From Acetobacter peroxydans (GTDB taxonomy: Bacteria; Pseudomonadota; Alphaproteobacteria; Acetobacterales; Acetobacteraceae), in assembly GCF_006539345.1 (NCBI RefSeq), contig NZ_BJMV01000010.1, forward strand, positions 62,001 to 126,000: DNA of 64,000 nt, written 5' to 3'. Of this stretch, positions 1-8,262 are shown piece after piece. How positions within the stretch are numbered: position 1 is the stretch's first letter; every line of letters begins with the position of its first letter. The notes under the pieces were generated by a model. The model searched no databases. It saw nothing but the letters and a program-made list of their open reading frames with translations, and was not told where the DNA came from. The position numbers and the translations under genes are program-made.

Positions 1-998
1 ACAACCACAAGGTCTTTCACCCCGCACACGGTCGTCAGAATACCTTCAGAACGCACATAGCAGTTACGGGCATCGTCCAGAAAGACATCGCCATATACGG
101 CATTGCCCTGCACATCCTTGGAACTGAGTTCCCACAGGGCATCCCAGCTCCCGATATCCGACCAGCCGAAATCTCCCGGCACGGTCGCGGCCAGCTTCGT
201 GCGCTCGGCTATGGCGTAATCCACTGAGATGTCCGGCGCAGCGCAGAACGAGGCCGGATCAAGCCGCTCAAAATCCAGATCAGCGACCCGGCGGGAAACC
301 GCCTGCTGTACCGCATCGAAAACCTGCGGTGCATGGGTACGGGTTTCTTCTAAAAAGGTGCGCGCACGGGCAATGAACATACCCGAGTTCCACAGGTAGC
401 GGCTGTCCGCCACCAGAGCTTCCGCCACCTCTGCCGTGGGTTTTTCCACAAACCGGGAGACCGCCCACGCACCCGGCACGCCCGGCAGTTCGGCACCCTG
501 TTCAATATAGCCATACCCCGTTTCCGCGCGGGTGGGCCTCATGCCAAACGTGACCACATAGCCTTCGGCCGCAGCCGCCACGGCCTTGTCCAGCGCGCGG
601 GAAAGGGCGGGCACATCCCCGATCGCGGCATCCGCCGTCATGACCCACAAAATGGTATCCGGGTCCTGTTCCGCCACCAAAAAAGCCGCCGCCGCGACAG
701 CCGGGGCGGAATTACGCCCCTCCGGCTCCAGCACAATCGTTGCATCGGTCACGCCGATCTCACGCAACTGCTCGGCAATAATGAAACGGTGCTCCGCATT
801 GCACACGATCACCGGCGCGGACAGGCCTATGTTCCGACTGCGCAGCACCGTGTCCTGCAGGAGTGTATGCTCATCCAGAAGCCGCCAGAACTGCTTGGGA
901 TAGCTACCCCGTGACAGCGGCCACAGGCGGCTTCCCGCCCCCCCGGACAAAATGACAGGAATCACTTTGGAGTTTGACGGCAATACGGCTTCGTTCAC
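1..998 (-). CDS. manC: Mannose-1-phosphate guanylyltransferase, 3' end outside window
   Basis: About 332 codons are present and the C-terminus runs off the left edge. The enzyme makes GDP-mannose from mannose-1-phosphate and GTP for exopolysaccharide or LPS synthesis in the cytosol. The N-terminus carries the nucleotidyltransferase signature LSGGAGSRLWPLSR followed by PKQF. FVEKP and the NSGMF segment of the sugar-binding region follow further in. I chose GTG at 998 because GGGAAG lies 8 nt upstream; an in-frame GTG at 965, directly before IPVILSGG, is the alternative. Whether the protein also has the C-terminal phosphomannose isomerase cupin of long ManC/AlgA proteins cannot be seen. It lies downstream of a LysR gene on the same strand with an 86-nt gap. 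Confidence 0.9.
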   Translation of the reverse strand, partial: MNEAVLPSNSKVIPVILSGGAGSRLWPLSRGSYPKQFWRLLDEHTLLQDTVLRSRNIGLSAPVIVCNAEHRFIIAEQLREIGVTDATIVLEPEGRNSAPAVAAAAFLVAEQDPDTILWVMTADAAIGDVPALSRALDKAVAAAAEGYVVTFGMRPTRAETGYGYIEQGAELPGVPGAWAVSRFVEKPTAEVAEALVADSRYLWNSGMFIARARTFLEETRTHAPQVFDAVQQAVSRRVADLDFERLDPASFCAAPDISVDYAIAERTKLAATVPGDFGWSDIGSWDALWELSSKDVQGNAVYGDVFLDDARNCYVRSEGILTTVCGVKDLVV

Positions 999-1084
999 AA
1001 CGCAGACTTCCCGTTTTGTTCAGACTCAGGCCTGAACATACGCGCCCATGCTCCAGCCCTGTTCCCTGTTTGGCATGATCCCTG

Positions 1085-2032
1085 TCATGACACCAGTATT
1101 CGGTCGGGAAAGACCTGCCGCGCCACCCGAAAGAAAGTCTCCCGCAGCCAGCGGTGCACCGGGTCGGTATCCCGGCGTGGATGCCACGCCTGAAACGCCT
1201 CGACAAACGGGAGATCCAGCGGAAACTCGAACGACGCCAGACCCAGCGCCTCCATGGAAATGTTTTCGAGCACCATACCCGGCACGGCCAGCACCAGATC
1301 TGTCCTGGCCATGGTTTCAATCATGGCATGGTAGTTGGGCACCACCATGGCGATATGTCGCGTCAGCCCGTAGTCACGCAGGGCCCAGTCGATCGGCCCA
1401 CGCGCGCGCCCCCGCCGTGACACGCTGATATATTCATACCGCACCATGCTGTGCGGGGTGATGGGCTCATCCAGAATGGGGTGCCCCTTGCGCACCAGAC
1501 CATACATCCTGTCACGGAACAGGGTCTGGCGGCGGATTTCCGGCTTGAGCGCATCCGTAGCGCCTATGTACAGGTCGATGCTGTTATGGCGCAGCGGATC
1601 AGACGCGGGATCATCCACTTCCGGCGCGAAAATAATATCGCATTGCGGGCAGTCCTGCCGTAGGGCGCGCAACAGGGGCAGACCGATCGCGGCGATAATC
1701 AGGTCGTTCGCACGGATGGTAAAGGTAGGCGCCATATTGGCCAGATCGGCCAGTGCCTGTGTTTCTATCAGTGCATCGGCCAGCCGCACCACCTCCTGCA
1801 CCCGGCCCAGAATACCCGTGGCGAAGGAAGAGGCTATCATCCGCCGGCCAGACTGGACGAGAATGGGGTCGGCAAAAACGCGCCGCAGCTTGGCCAGATG
1901 GCGGCTCATGGCGGGCTCGCTCACCTGCATCCGCCGTGCTGCTGCTGACACGCTTTCTTCTTCCACCAGCACATGCAGATACCGCAGCAGATCGAGGTCG
2001 TACTGTCTCATGCTTTCATTTTTAGACGTCAT
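1085..2032 (-). CDS. LysR-family transcriptional regulator
   Basis: The protein has 315 residues, the usual LysR length. An N-terminal winged HTH (about residues 11-70, with LRYLHVLVEEESVSAAARR and a MSRHLAKLR recognition helix) is followed by a substrate-binding domain of the periplasmic-binding-protein type (about 100-305). It is divergent from the efflux operon that starts at 2123, with 90 nt between the two starts. The usual LysR logic makes it the likely regulator of that operon. Nothing in the sequence identifies the inducer. The first Met (MTSKNESMRQYDLDLLRYL) was kept; the second Met at residue 8 is possible. Confidence 0.88.
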   Translation of the reverse strand: MTSKNESMRQYDLDLLRYLHVLVEEESVSAAARRMQVSEPAMSRHLAKLRRVFADPILVQSGRRMIASSFATGILGRVQEVVRLADALIETQALADLANMAPTFTIRANDLIIAAIGLPLLRALRQDCPQCDIIFAPEVDDPASDPLRHNSIDLYIGATDALKPEIRRQTLFRDRMYGLVRKGHPILDEPITPHSMVRYEYISVSRRGRARGPIDWALRDYGLTRHIAMVVPNYHAMIETMARTDLVLAVPGMVLENISMEALGLASFEFPLDLPFVEAFQAWHPRRDTDPVHRWLRETFFRVARQVFPDRILVS

Positions 2033-2122
2033 CTGGCGGATAGACCAGCTTTAATGGTTCCAGAAAGTGGAATCGTCTTCTGCCTGAAATGAGGGTTTTT
2101 TCGCACCTGCTTTGCTCAGATT

Positions 2123-3814
2123 ATGGCAGGCATGACACATTCCGCGCCTTCTGGCGGTCCTGCTCCGGTCATTCATGCCGCGCCCGCACTGCCGTCCTAT
2201 ATTCCACCTTTCGGCCTGCGCACCGTTATCGGCTGCCTGGGTATGCTGCTGGCCGTACATGTCGCGGGGTTCAACGAGCATGTGACGGAAATCGGTCTGG
2301 CCGATATCCGGGGCGCCATGCATATCGGCCACGATGAAGGCACCTGGCTGATCACGCTGTACGAGGCGTTCAACATCGCCGCCATGGCCTTTACGCCGTG
2401 GTTCTACATGACCTTCTCGATCTACCGCTTTTCCATTTTCATGACGGCCGCCATGGCGCTGCTGGCCATACCGGCCCCCTTCATGCCCGATGTCACATCG
2501 CTGTGCATCCTGCGGGCCATGCAGGGCCTGACAGCAGGCTGCCTGCCACCCGTGCTTATGACCGTCATGCTCAAATACCTGCCCCCCGAAATCCGTGTTT
2601 TCGGCATTGGCGGCTATGCCATGAGTGCGACCTTCGGCCCCAATCTGGGCCTGCCACTGGAAGCCTTCTGGTTTGAAAATCTCGGCTGGCACTGGCTGTA
2701 CTGGGAAATCATTCCCATGGCGGCACTGGCGATTGCCATGATGGCCTATGGCCTGCCCAAAGACCCGATGCACTTCGAGCGGTTCGAGAAGTTCAACTGG
2801 TTCGGCCTGATGGTGGGCCTGCCCGCCATCACGTCTCTTGTGACCGTGCTGTATCAGGGCGACAGGCTGGACTGGTTCCGCTCGCCGCTGATTACGCATC
2901 TGACATTCTGGGGGCTGGCGGCGTTTGTGGTGTTCGTCATCAACGAGGCGTTCCACCCCAGCCCGTATTTCCGTATCCAGTACTGGAAATCACGCAACAT
3001 TCAGGCCGCATTGCTGTCGCTGGTCGGCATTCTGGCCATCTGCTCGCTGCTGTCAGAAATTCCCGCCACCTATCTTGAGGAAATACGCGGCTACCGCCCG
3101 ATCCAGACCGCCCCTGTCTCGCTTGTGGTGGCGCTGCCGCAACTCATTATGCTGCCGCTCATTGCAGCACTGTGCAACAGCGCACGGGTGGACTGCCGCT
3201 TTGTGCTGGTCGCGGGAATGCTCTGTCTGGCCGGGGCTTCATGGCTTGGCACATGGCTGACGCCTGACTGGGTGCGCGACAATTTCTACCCCATCCAGAT
3301 GCTCCAGATTCTGGGGCAGCCCATGACGGTCATTCCCACGCTCATGCTGGCCACGCTGGCCATGGGGCCTGCGGATGGCCCCTTTATCTCCGGCATGGTC
3401 AACATGCTCAAAGGGCTGGCAAACGCCATTGCCTTCGCGCTGTTTTCCATTCTGACACGCCGCCGCGAGCAGTATCACTCCACCATGCTTCTGGGCCATG
3501 GCAGCGCCCGTGCCACCCCGGCGGACGGCGCCGCCAGTTCCATTACCGGCCAGCTTGCCGGGACTTCGCCCGATACCGCCCATGTCGCGCGCAATACGCT
3601 GGAAGTCTTTCACACCTATGTCCGTGAGCAGTCGCTCGTACTGGCTCTGGCCGACATCTATCTGGTGGTGATGGTGATGTGCCTCACTTACGCGGCGCTC
3701 AACCTCGTGCTGCCCAAACGGGTCTATCCGCCCCGTGCCCCTGCACAGCCCGCACCGGCCCCGGCCGCCATGCCCCGGCCTGCTTCCGGCCCGGCTCCTG
3801 CTCCTGCCTCCTGA
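2123..3814 (+). CDS. DHA2/EmrB-type MFS drug efflux permease
   Basis: This 563-residue multi-pass inner-membrane protein belongs to the drug:H+ antiporter-2 family. Its hydrophobic segments fit the 14-helix EmrB topology. The LRAMQGLTAGCLPPVLMTVML segment corresponds to the conserved EmrB helix-5 region (R-x-x-Q-G). A hydrophilic loop at about 445-490 precedes the last helix. The C-terminus is an unusual Pro/Ala-rich cytoplasmic tail of about 30 residues. It is the first gene of an operon with a periplasmic adaptor (20 nt downstream) and an outer-membrane factor, so it probably exports across both membranes. The substrate is unknown. The Shine-Dalgarno sequence is weak at the chosen ATG. Confidence 0.9.
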   Translation: MAGMTHSAPSGGPAPVIHAAPALPSYIPPFGLRTVIGCLGMLLAVHVAGFNEHVTEIGLADIRGAMHIGHDEGTWLITLYEAFNIAAMAFTPWFYMTFSIYRFSIFMTAAMALLAIPAPFMPDVTSLCILRAMQGLTAGCLPPVLMTVMLKYLPPEIRVFGIGGYAMSATFGPNLGLPLEAFWFENLGWHWLYWEIIPMAALAIAMMAYGLPKDPMHFERFEKFNWFGLMVGLPAITSLVTVLYQGDRLDWFRSPLITHLTFWGLAAFVVFVINEAFHPSPYFRIQYWKSRNIQAALLSLVGILAICSLLSEIPATYLEEIRGYRPIQTAPVSLVVALPQLIMLPLIAALCNSARVDCRFVLVAGMLCLAGASWLGTWLTPDWVRDNFYPIQMLQILGQPMTVIPTLMLATLAMGPADGPFISGMVNMLKGLANAIAFALFSILTRRREQYHSTMLLGHGSARATPADGAASSITGQLAGTSPDTAHVARNTLEVFHTYVREQSLVLALADIYLVVMVMCLTYAALNLVLPKRVYPPRAPAQPAPAPAAMPRPASGPAPAPAS

Positions 3815-3834
3815 CTATTCGGAACACCTTTCGC

Positions 3835-4911
3835 ATGATCTACAAAAAACCCCTCCTTTATGCCGGGTGCGCCGCCGTCGCGCTGTCCTGTGTCGCATGG
3901 CTTGGCTCGCGTCTGGTCAATGGTGATGGCATCCACCAGTACACGAACGACGCCTATGTAACGGCCGATTTCACCCTTGTTGCGCCCAAGGTGGCGGGCC
4001 GGATCGACCGTGTGACAGCGCAGGACAACGAGCGCGTGCAGGCCGGTGAGGAACTGGTGCACATTGAAGACGATGACTACCGCGCAGCTCTTGATGTCGC
4101 GCACGGGGCCGTGCTGGCGGCACAGGGCGATGTTTCCAACCTTGAAGCCGCCCTGCGCCGTCAGGATGCGCTGATCGCGCAGGCACGAGCCGCCGTACAG
4201 GCGGATGAGGCCGATCTGGTGTTTGCCCGGCAGAACCTCGCCCGCTACCGCACCCTTTCGGCAGGTGGGGCCGGCACCGTGGAGCAGAAACAGTCATCCG
4301 AAGCCAAAGAAAAGGAAGCGCTCGCCGCCACGGCGCGCGATACGGCTTCCGTCAGCGCGGCTACCCTACAGGTCGGCGTGCTGCGGGCACAGCTTGAACG
4401 CGCGCGAGGCGTGCTCCTGCGCGCGAGCGGCGATGAAAAACAGGCCGCGCTCAACCTTTCCTACTGCACCATTCCCGCACCGGTAGATGGCGTGGTCGGC
4501 GCACGGAGCGCGCGTGTGGGCGCGTACGTTCACTCCGGCACGACGGTCATGGCGATTGTACCAACGCAGGAAGCCTATGTGCTGGCCAATTTTCAGGAAA
4601 CCCAACTGACACAGGTACAGACGGGGCAGAGCGCGACCGTGTGGGTCGATACCTTCCCCGGCCACCCGCTCAAAGCCCATGTAGATTCGATTGCTCCGGC
4701 CACGGATGTCGCCTTTGCACCCATCCAGCCTGACAACGCCACCGGCAACTTTACCAAGGTGGTGCAGCGCGTTCCGGTCAAGCTGACCTTTGATCCGGGC
4801 CAGAAAGAAGCCGCGAAGGTGCGCGTAGGCATGTCGGTTGAGGTCCGTATCGACACGGCCTCCCGCCCGCAGGGCACCCACGCCGGAGATACGCGCTATG
4901 TCTGGCAGTAA
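3835..4911 (+). CDS. EmrA/HlyD-type membrane fusion protein
   Basis: The product has 358 residues. The open frame extends further upstream, but the ATG at 3835 gives a normal N-terminal membrane anchor (about residues 8-24) and avoids overlapping the permease gene. After the anchor come NDAYVTADFTLVAPKVAGRI (first half of the biotinyl-lipoyl-like domain), a long Ala/Gln-rich alpha-helical hairpin (about 80-210), the second lipoyl half with APVDGVVGARS, and a beta-barrel domain. This is the periplasmic adaptor that joins the MFS pump to the outer-membrane channel. Its stop codon overlaps the next gene by 14 nt, so translation is probably coupled. Confidence 0.9.
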   Translation: MIYKKPLLYAGCAAVALSCVAWLGSRLVNGDGIHQYTNDAYVTADFTLVAPKVAGRIDRVTAQDNERVQAGEELVHIEDDDYRAALDVAHGAVLAAQGDVSNLEAALRRQDALIAQARAAVQADEADLVFARQNLARYRTLSAGGAGTVEQKQSSEAKEKEALAATARDTASVSAATLQVGVLRAQLERARGVLLRASGDEKQAALNLSYCTIPAPVDGVVGARSARVGAYVHSGTTVMAIVPTQEAYVLANFQETQLTQVQTGQSATVWVDTFPGHPLKAHVDSIAPATDVAFAPIQPDNATGNFTKVVQRVPVKLTFDPGQKEAAKVRVGMSVEVRIDTASRPQGTHAGDTRYVWQ

Positions 4912-6499
4912 GCGGATGCGCCGCCCTTCCCGGTCAGGGCTTAAACTGGCGGCCCTGCCTGCCGTGCTGGCGTTTTCGGCCTGCACGGTCGGGCCGGACT
5001 ACCATGCGCCTCAGGTCAAGGCCCCGGCCACGTGGCGGCAGACCCTCCCACCTGAAAGCAGCCGGATCACGCTCGCCACGACCGATGCGCAGTGGTGGAC
5101 CATTTTTCACGACCCCATTCTCTCCCGGCTGGAAGAAGAGGTGGCGCGCGAGAATCTGGACCTGAAGGCCGCCTCCATGCGGCTGATGCAGAGCACCGCC
5201 GAACGCCGGATCGCCAGTGCGGCGCAGATGCCCCATATGGAGGCCAATGCCTCCTATGCGCGCGAACGCGCCAGCACCAATGGTATCCTCGGCCTTCTGG
5301 GCACCATGGAACGCGAGCAGGCAGGCCAGATCGCCAGCGGCACACAGGGTTTTGGCCCGACCGCCTTGCCCGGTAGCGTGGGCAACCCTTCGTTCAACCT
5401 GCCTCAATATGGCATGAACGCCTCATGGGAAGTGGACCTGTGGGGGCATGTGCGCCGTCAGGTTGAGGCCGCCACCGCCGCCGTACATGCCACGGAAGAT
5501 ATGCGCCGCGATGTGCTGGTTTCGCTCATGGCGGAAACCGCGCAGGACTACATTACCCTGCGGGGGGTGCAGGCACATATCGCTATCCTGCACAGTAATA
5601 TTGATGTCGCCCGCCATAGCGTGGAACTGACACGCCTGCGCTTCCAGCAGGGGGCGGCAACCCAGCTTGACGTGGCGGAAGCCACCGGACAGCTCCACAA
5701 CTTTGAATCCCGGCTGGCCCCGCTTGAAAGCCAGCAGGTGCATTTCCTCAACGCGCTGAGCTTTCTGGTCGCACGTGAGCCCGGCGCGCTGGACGCCGAG
5801 CTGGGCAAACCGCAGGCCATTCCCGTCACCCCGCCCGATGTGCCAGTGGGCCTGCCCTCGCAACTGGCCGAACGCCGGCCTGACATCCGCATGGCGGCGG
5901 AACGCCTGCACATGGCCACCGCCAGTATCGGCGTGGCCATTGCGGATTTTTTCCCGCGTGTAACGCTCTCGGGCAGTCTGGACATTCAGGCCCTGCAATT
6001 CAGCGGCCTGGGCTCATGGGCCTCGCGCCAGTATGGTTTTGGCCCCACCGCCACTCTGCCGATTTTTGAAGGCGGACGCCTGACTGGCCAGCTTCACCTG
6101 CGCAAGGCCCAGCAGCAGGAAGCCGCTCTGGCATTCCAGCGCACGGTGCTGAAGGCGTGGCAGGAAGTGGACAACGCCATGGCCGACTTTACCGCCGCCC
6201 AGAACGAGCGCGACCACCTGAACGATGCCGTGCATGAAAACGAGACGGCCCTGAAAACCGCGCAGGCGCAGTATGTTGCCGGGGCTTCGGACTTCCTGAC
6301 CGTGCTGACGTTGCAAAACGCCCTGCTTTCCTCCCAGAGTGCTCTGGTGGATGCGACAACCCGGGTCGCCAGCAATCTGACACAGGTCTATCGCGCCCTC
6401 GGCGGCGGATGGGAAAACGTGGCTCCGCTTGCCAACGCCACCCACACCACGTCCAACGCCGTCACGCCCGCAGGCAAGACTACGGCAGGCAGGGGATAA
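4898..6499 (+). CDS. NodT/OprM-type outer-membrane efflux lipoprotein
   Basis: The protein has 533 residues. ATG 4898 was chosen over an earlier in-frame start because GGAG lies about 10 nt upstream and a lipoprotein signal follows at once. That signal is a charged N-terminus, a hydrophobic stretch and the lipobox LAFSAC, then TVGPDYHAP, the typical start of NodT-family mature proteins. Two TolC-like repeats follow, including the NasWEVDLWG-type segment and AERRPDIRMAAERL. It forms the outer-membrane duct of the tripartite pump encoded just upstream. The C-terminus is Thr/Ala-rich and probably unstructured. Confidence 0.9.
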   Translation: MSGSKRMRRPSRSGLKLAALPAVLAFSACTVGPDYHAPQVKAPATWRQTLPPESSRITLATTDAQWWTIFHDPILSRLEEEVARENLDLKAASMRLMQSTAERRIASAAQMPHMEANASYARERASTNGILGLLGTMEREQAGQIASGTQGFGPTALPGSVGNPSFNLPQYGMNASWEVDLWGHVRRQVEAATAAVHATEDMRRDVLVSLMAETAQDYITLRGVQAHIAILHSNIDVARHSVELTRLRFQQGAATQLDVAEATGQLHNFESRLAPLESQQVHFLNALSFLVAREPGALDAELGKPQAIPVTPPDVPVGLPSQLAERRPDIRMAAERLHMATASIGVAIADFFPRVTLSGSLDIQALQFSGLGSWASRQYGFGPTATLPIFEGGRLTGQLHLRKAQQQEAALAFQRTVLKAWQEVDNAMADFTAAQNERDHLNDAVHENETALKTAQAQYVAGASDFLTVLTLQNALLSSQSALVDATTRVASNLTQVYRALGGGWENVAPLANATHTTSNAVTPAGKTTAGRG

Positions 6500-6505
6500 A
6501 CCGGC

Positions 6506-7252
6506 ATGATCACGCTTTTACAGGCAGCAGCCCCTCCGCCAGGCCAAGAAACCGCCGTAACCCTGCATGGCTACAGCCTGCCGGACAATGCGGCCGCGAC
6601 GAGCGCACTGTCGGCGGCACTGATGGCGGAACTCCCCGCAGGCAGTACCTTCACCCCGCCGCCACCCGTGCGGGATATGGATATTCTGACATGGGTGCGC
6701 CGCGGGGCATTACGGGCCAGCGCCCCGCCCTTTCCGCCCGAAGACCTGACAGACGAGTGGCTCCATGCTGTCGGCACGGCGGAAAATGGTGCGCCTCCTC
6801 TCTGGCAGGCCTTGCAGGACAGCAGCCTGATCCAGTTCCATATCCTGCCTGAAACGCAGGACTCTGCCCCCGAACAGAGCGTACGCCCGGCCTTTACCGC
6901 ACTGGAGGATGGCGGCTTCCGTATTCTGGCCTCGGGCTTTCCCGAAGACGACCCGGAAGACAACCCCGAGGCCACCCTTATCATAACAGATGGCGCGCCT
7001 CTGGCCCTGCGTAGCAGAACCCGCCTGCTCCATGCGGCCCTACCGCGTGACGAAGGCGCCGCCTACCAGACAACACCGGAGCGCGCCCTGTTCGTTCTGG
7101 TGGTGGAGGGAGCCGCCCGTATTGGCGAAACGCCAGTGCGCGCACAGGAAGCCGCCCTGATAACCGGCGAGGAAAACCTGACGGTCATCGCGAGCGCCCC
7201 CAGTGTGATCCTGCTTGTGGACAGCTCGCTCACGCCCCGGAGCCTTTTATAA
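6506..7252 (+). CDS. Pirin-like bicupin protein, metal ligands apparently lost
   Basis: The 248-residue protein resembles the YhhW/pirin family. It has the DMDILTWVRRGALR segment of the first cupin, IQFHILPETQ of the linker, and a second cupin with LFVLVVEGAARIGETPVRAQ and AALITGEENL. In typical pirins a His-Pro-His triad just before the ExxTYxxEG-like segment and later His/Glu residues bind iron. Here the corresponding stretch is PPPPVRDMD, and no matching His pair is visible, so a metal-independent role is likely. It starts 6 nt after the outer-membrane protein stop, so it is the last gene of the efflux operon. Its TAA overlaps the stop of the convergent methyltransferase in the palindrome TTATAA. 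Confidence 0.7.
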   Translation: MITLLQAAAPPPGQETAVTLHGYSLPDNAAATSALSAALMAELPAGSTFTPPPPVRDMDILTWVRRGALRASAPPFPPEDLTDEWLHAVGTAENGAPPLWQALQDSSLIQFHILPETQDSAPEQSVRPAFTALEDGGFRILASGFPEDDPEDNPEATLIITDGAPLALRSRTRLLHAALPRDEGAAYQTTPERALFVLVVEGAARIGETPVRAQEAALITGEENLTVIASAPSVILLVDSSLTPRSLL

Positions 7253-8002
7253 AGCCGTCACCTCAAAACAGCCCACATCAAGCGTGAAGCTGCCGTCCGC
7301 CGCCATTTCAAAACCGCGGGTCACATCGTCGGGCGCATTCTGCTGAAGGGCGCGGATGGCGGCCACACAGGAAGCAGAAGTTTTCGTGCGGGCCACCCAG
7401 CTTTCAAACGCCATTGGCAGGCGGTGCATCTGCATCGAGCGGACAACAAAACCCGCCTGCCCCAGCATCGCTGTCCATTCCGCCACGGAATAATCCCGCA
7501 CATGCGAAGGATCGCGCAGCAGTTCGAGCGTTTGCAGCCAGCTATCTGACAAGGCAGAAGGCGGTGCCACCACGTCAACAAACACCGCCGTGCCCTCAGG
7601 AGAGAGAACGCGCCGCGCCTCTATCAGCCCTGCAAGAGCATCCGCCCAGTGATGGGTTGTAAAACGACAGAAAACCGCATCAAACGTGCCCGCCGCAAAG
7701 GGCAGGTTTTCTGCCGGGGCCAGCACCGTGGTGATATTGGGCAGCCCACGCCGCCCGGCTTCCTGCGCGACAGCCTCCAGCATGGCGGGGGTAATATCGC
7801 ACGCCACGACCTCCTGCACATGCTGGGCCAGCCGGTAGCTGACATGCCCGCCTCCGCAGCCCAGATCCAGAACCCGCCCTAGCCCGCGCCCTGCCACACT
7901 GCGCTCAATCAGATCCAGATCCTGTCCCTGGCTATGGACCGCGCTGGCAACGTAATCATACGCGCGCGCGCCGTAATGCCGTGCCACGAAGGGGTGAGTC
8001 AT
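7247..8002 (-). CDS. Class I SAM-dependent methyltransferase
   Basis: The 251-residue protein has the Rossmann signature VLDLGCGGGHVSYRLA (motif I) and an acidic residue at the end of beta-2 (VVACDITPAML). VFCRFTTHHWADA marks motif IV and RVLSPEGTAVFVDVV motif VI. This is the UbiE/Methyltransf_11 type, acting on a small molecule that cannot be named. ATG 8002 was preferred to an upstream TTG because AGGA precedes it. It is convergent with the pirin-like gene, and both stop codons lie in the palindrome TTATAA. Confidence 0.85.
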   Translation of the reverse strand: MTHPFVARHYGARAYDYVASAVHSQGQDLDLIERSVAGRGLGRVLDLGCGGGHVSYRLAQHVQEVVACDITPAMLEAVAQEAGRRGLPNITTVLAPAENLPFAAGTFDAVFCRFTTHHWADALAGLIEARRVLSPEGTAVFVDVVAPPSALSDSWLQTLELLRDPSHVRDYSVAEWTAMLGQAGFVVRSMQMHRLPMAFESWVARTKTSASCVAAIRALQQNAPDDVTRGFEMAADGSFTLDVGCFEVTAL

Positions 8003-8111
8003 TGTCTCGCGTCCTATCCTCAATCGTCGTGCATGACCGTGCGGCTTGCCAGTCTACCAAGCGTTATCGCCCGCAATCATAGGGACCGAACCACGGTTGC
8101 GCCAGCGCGCC

Positions 8112-8155
8112 GGGGCTGAAGTCCCACACAGAAAAGTGTGGGCCTGTCCAGCCCC
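8112..8155. other. Two-tier inverted repeat upstream of the antiporter gene
   Basis: An outer pair of arms, GGGGCTG (8112-8118) and CAGCCCC (8149-8155), encloses an inner perfect pair, CCCACAC (8123-8129) and GTGTGGG (8136-8142), with the loop AGAAAA. Internal bulges are AAGT and CCTGTC. It lies about 110 nt before the antiporter ATG and outside any coding region. It could be a transcribed leader structure or a terminator-like element lacking a T run. No known riboswitch class is recognised. Confidence 0.45.
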
Positions 8156-8190
8156 TCTGGCCGCGTGACGCATGACGATACGCCATATTG

Positions 8191-8209
8191 ATATGCAATT
8201 TTTGCATAT
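8191..8209. promoter_or_regulatory. AT-rich palindrome in antiporter promoter region
   Basis: ATATGCAA and TTGCATAT form a perfect 8-bp inverted repeat around TTT. The site is about 55 nt before the antiporter start, with TATACA a few bases downstream that could serve as a -10 box. This placement suits a repressor operator. The regulator is unknown. Confidence 0.35.
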
Positions 8210-8262
8210 TTCGTATACACTCCCCTCTCTGAACGCAGGACCACACAGAACAAGGATGCAAC

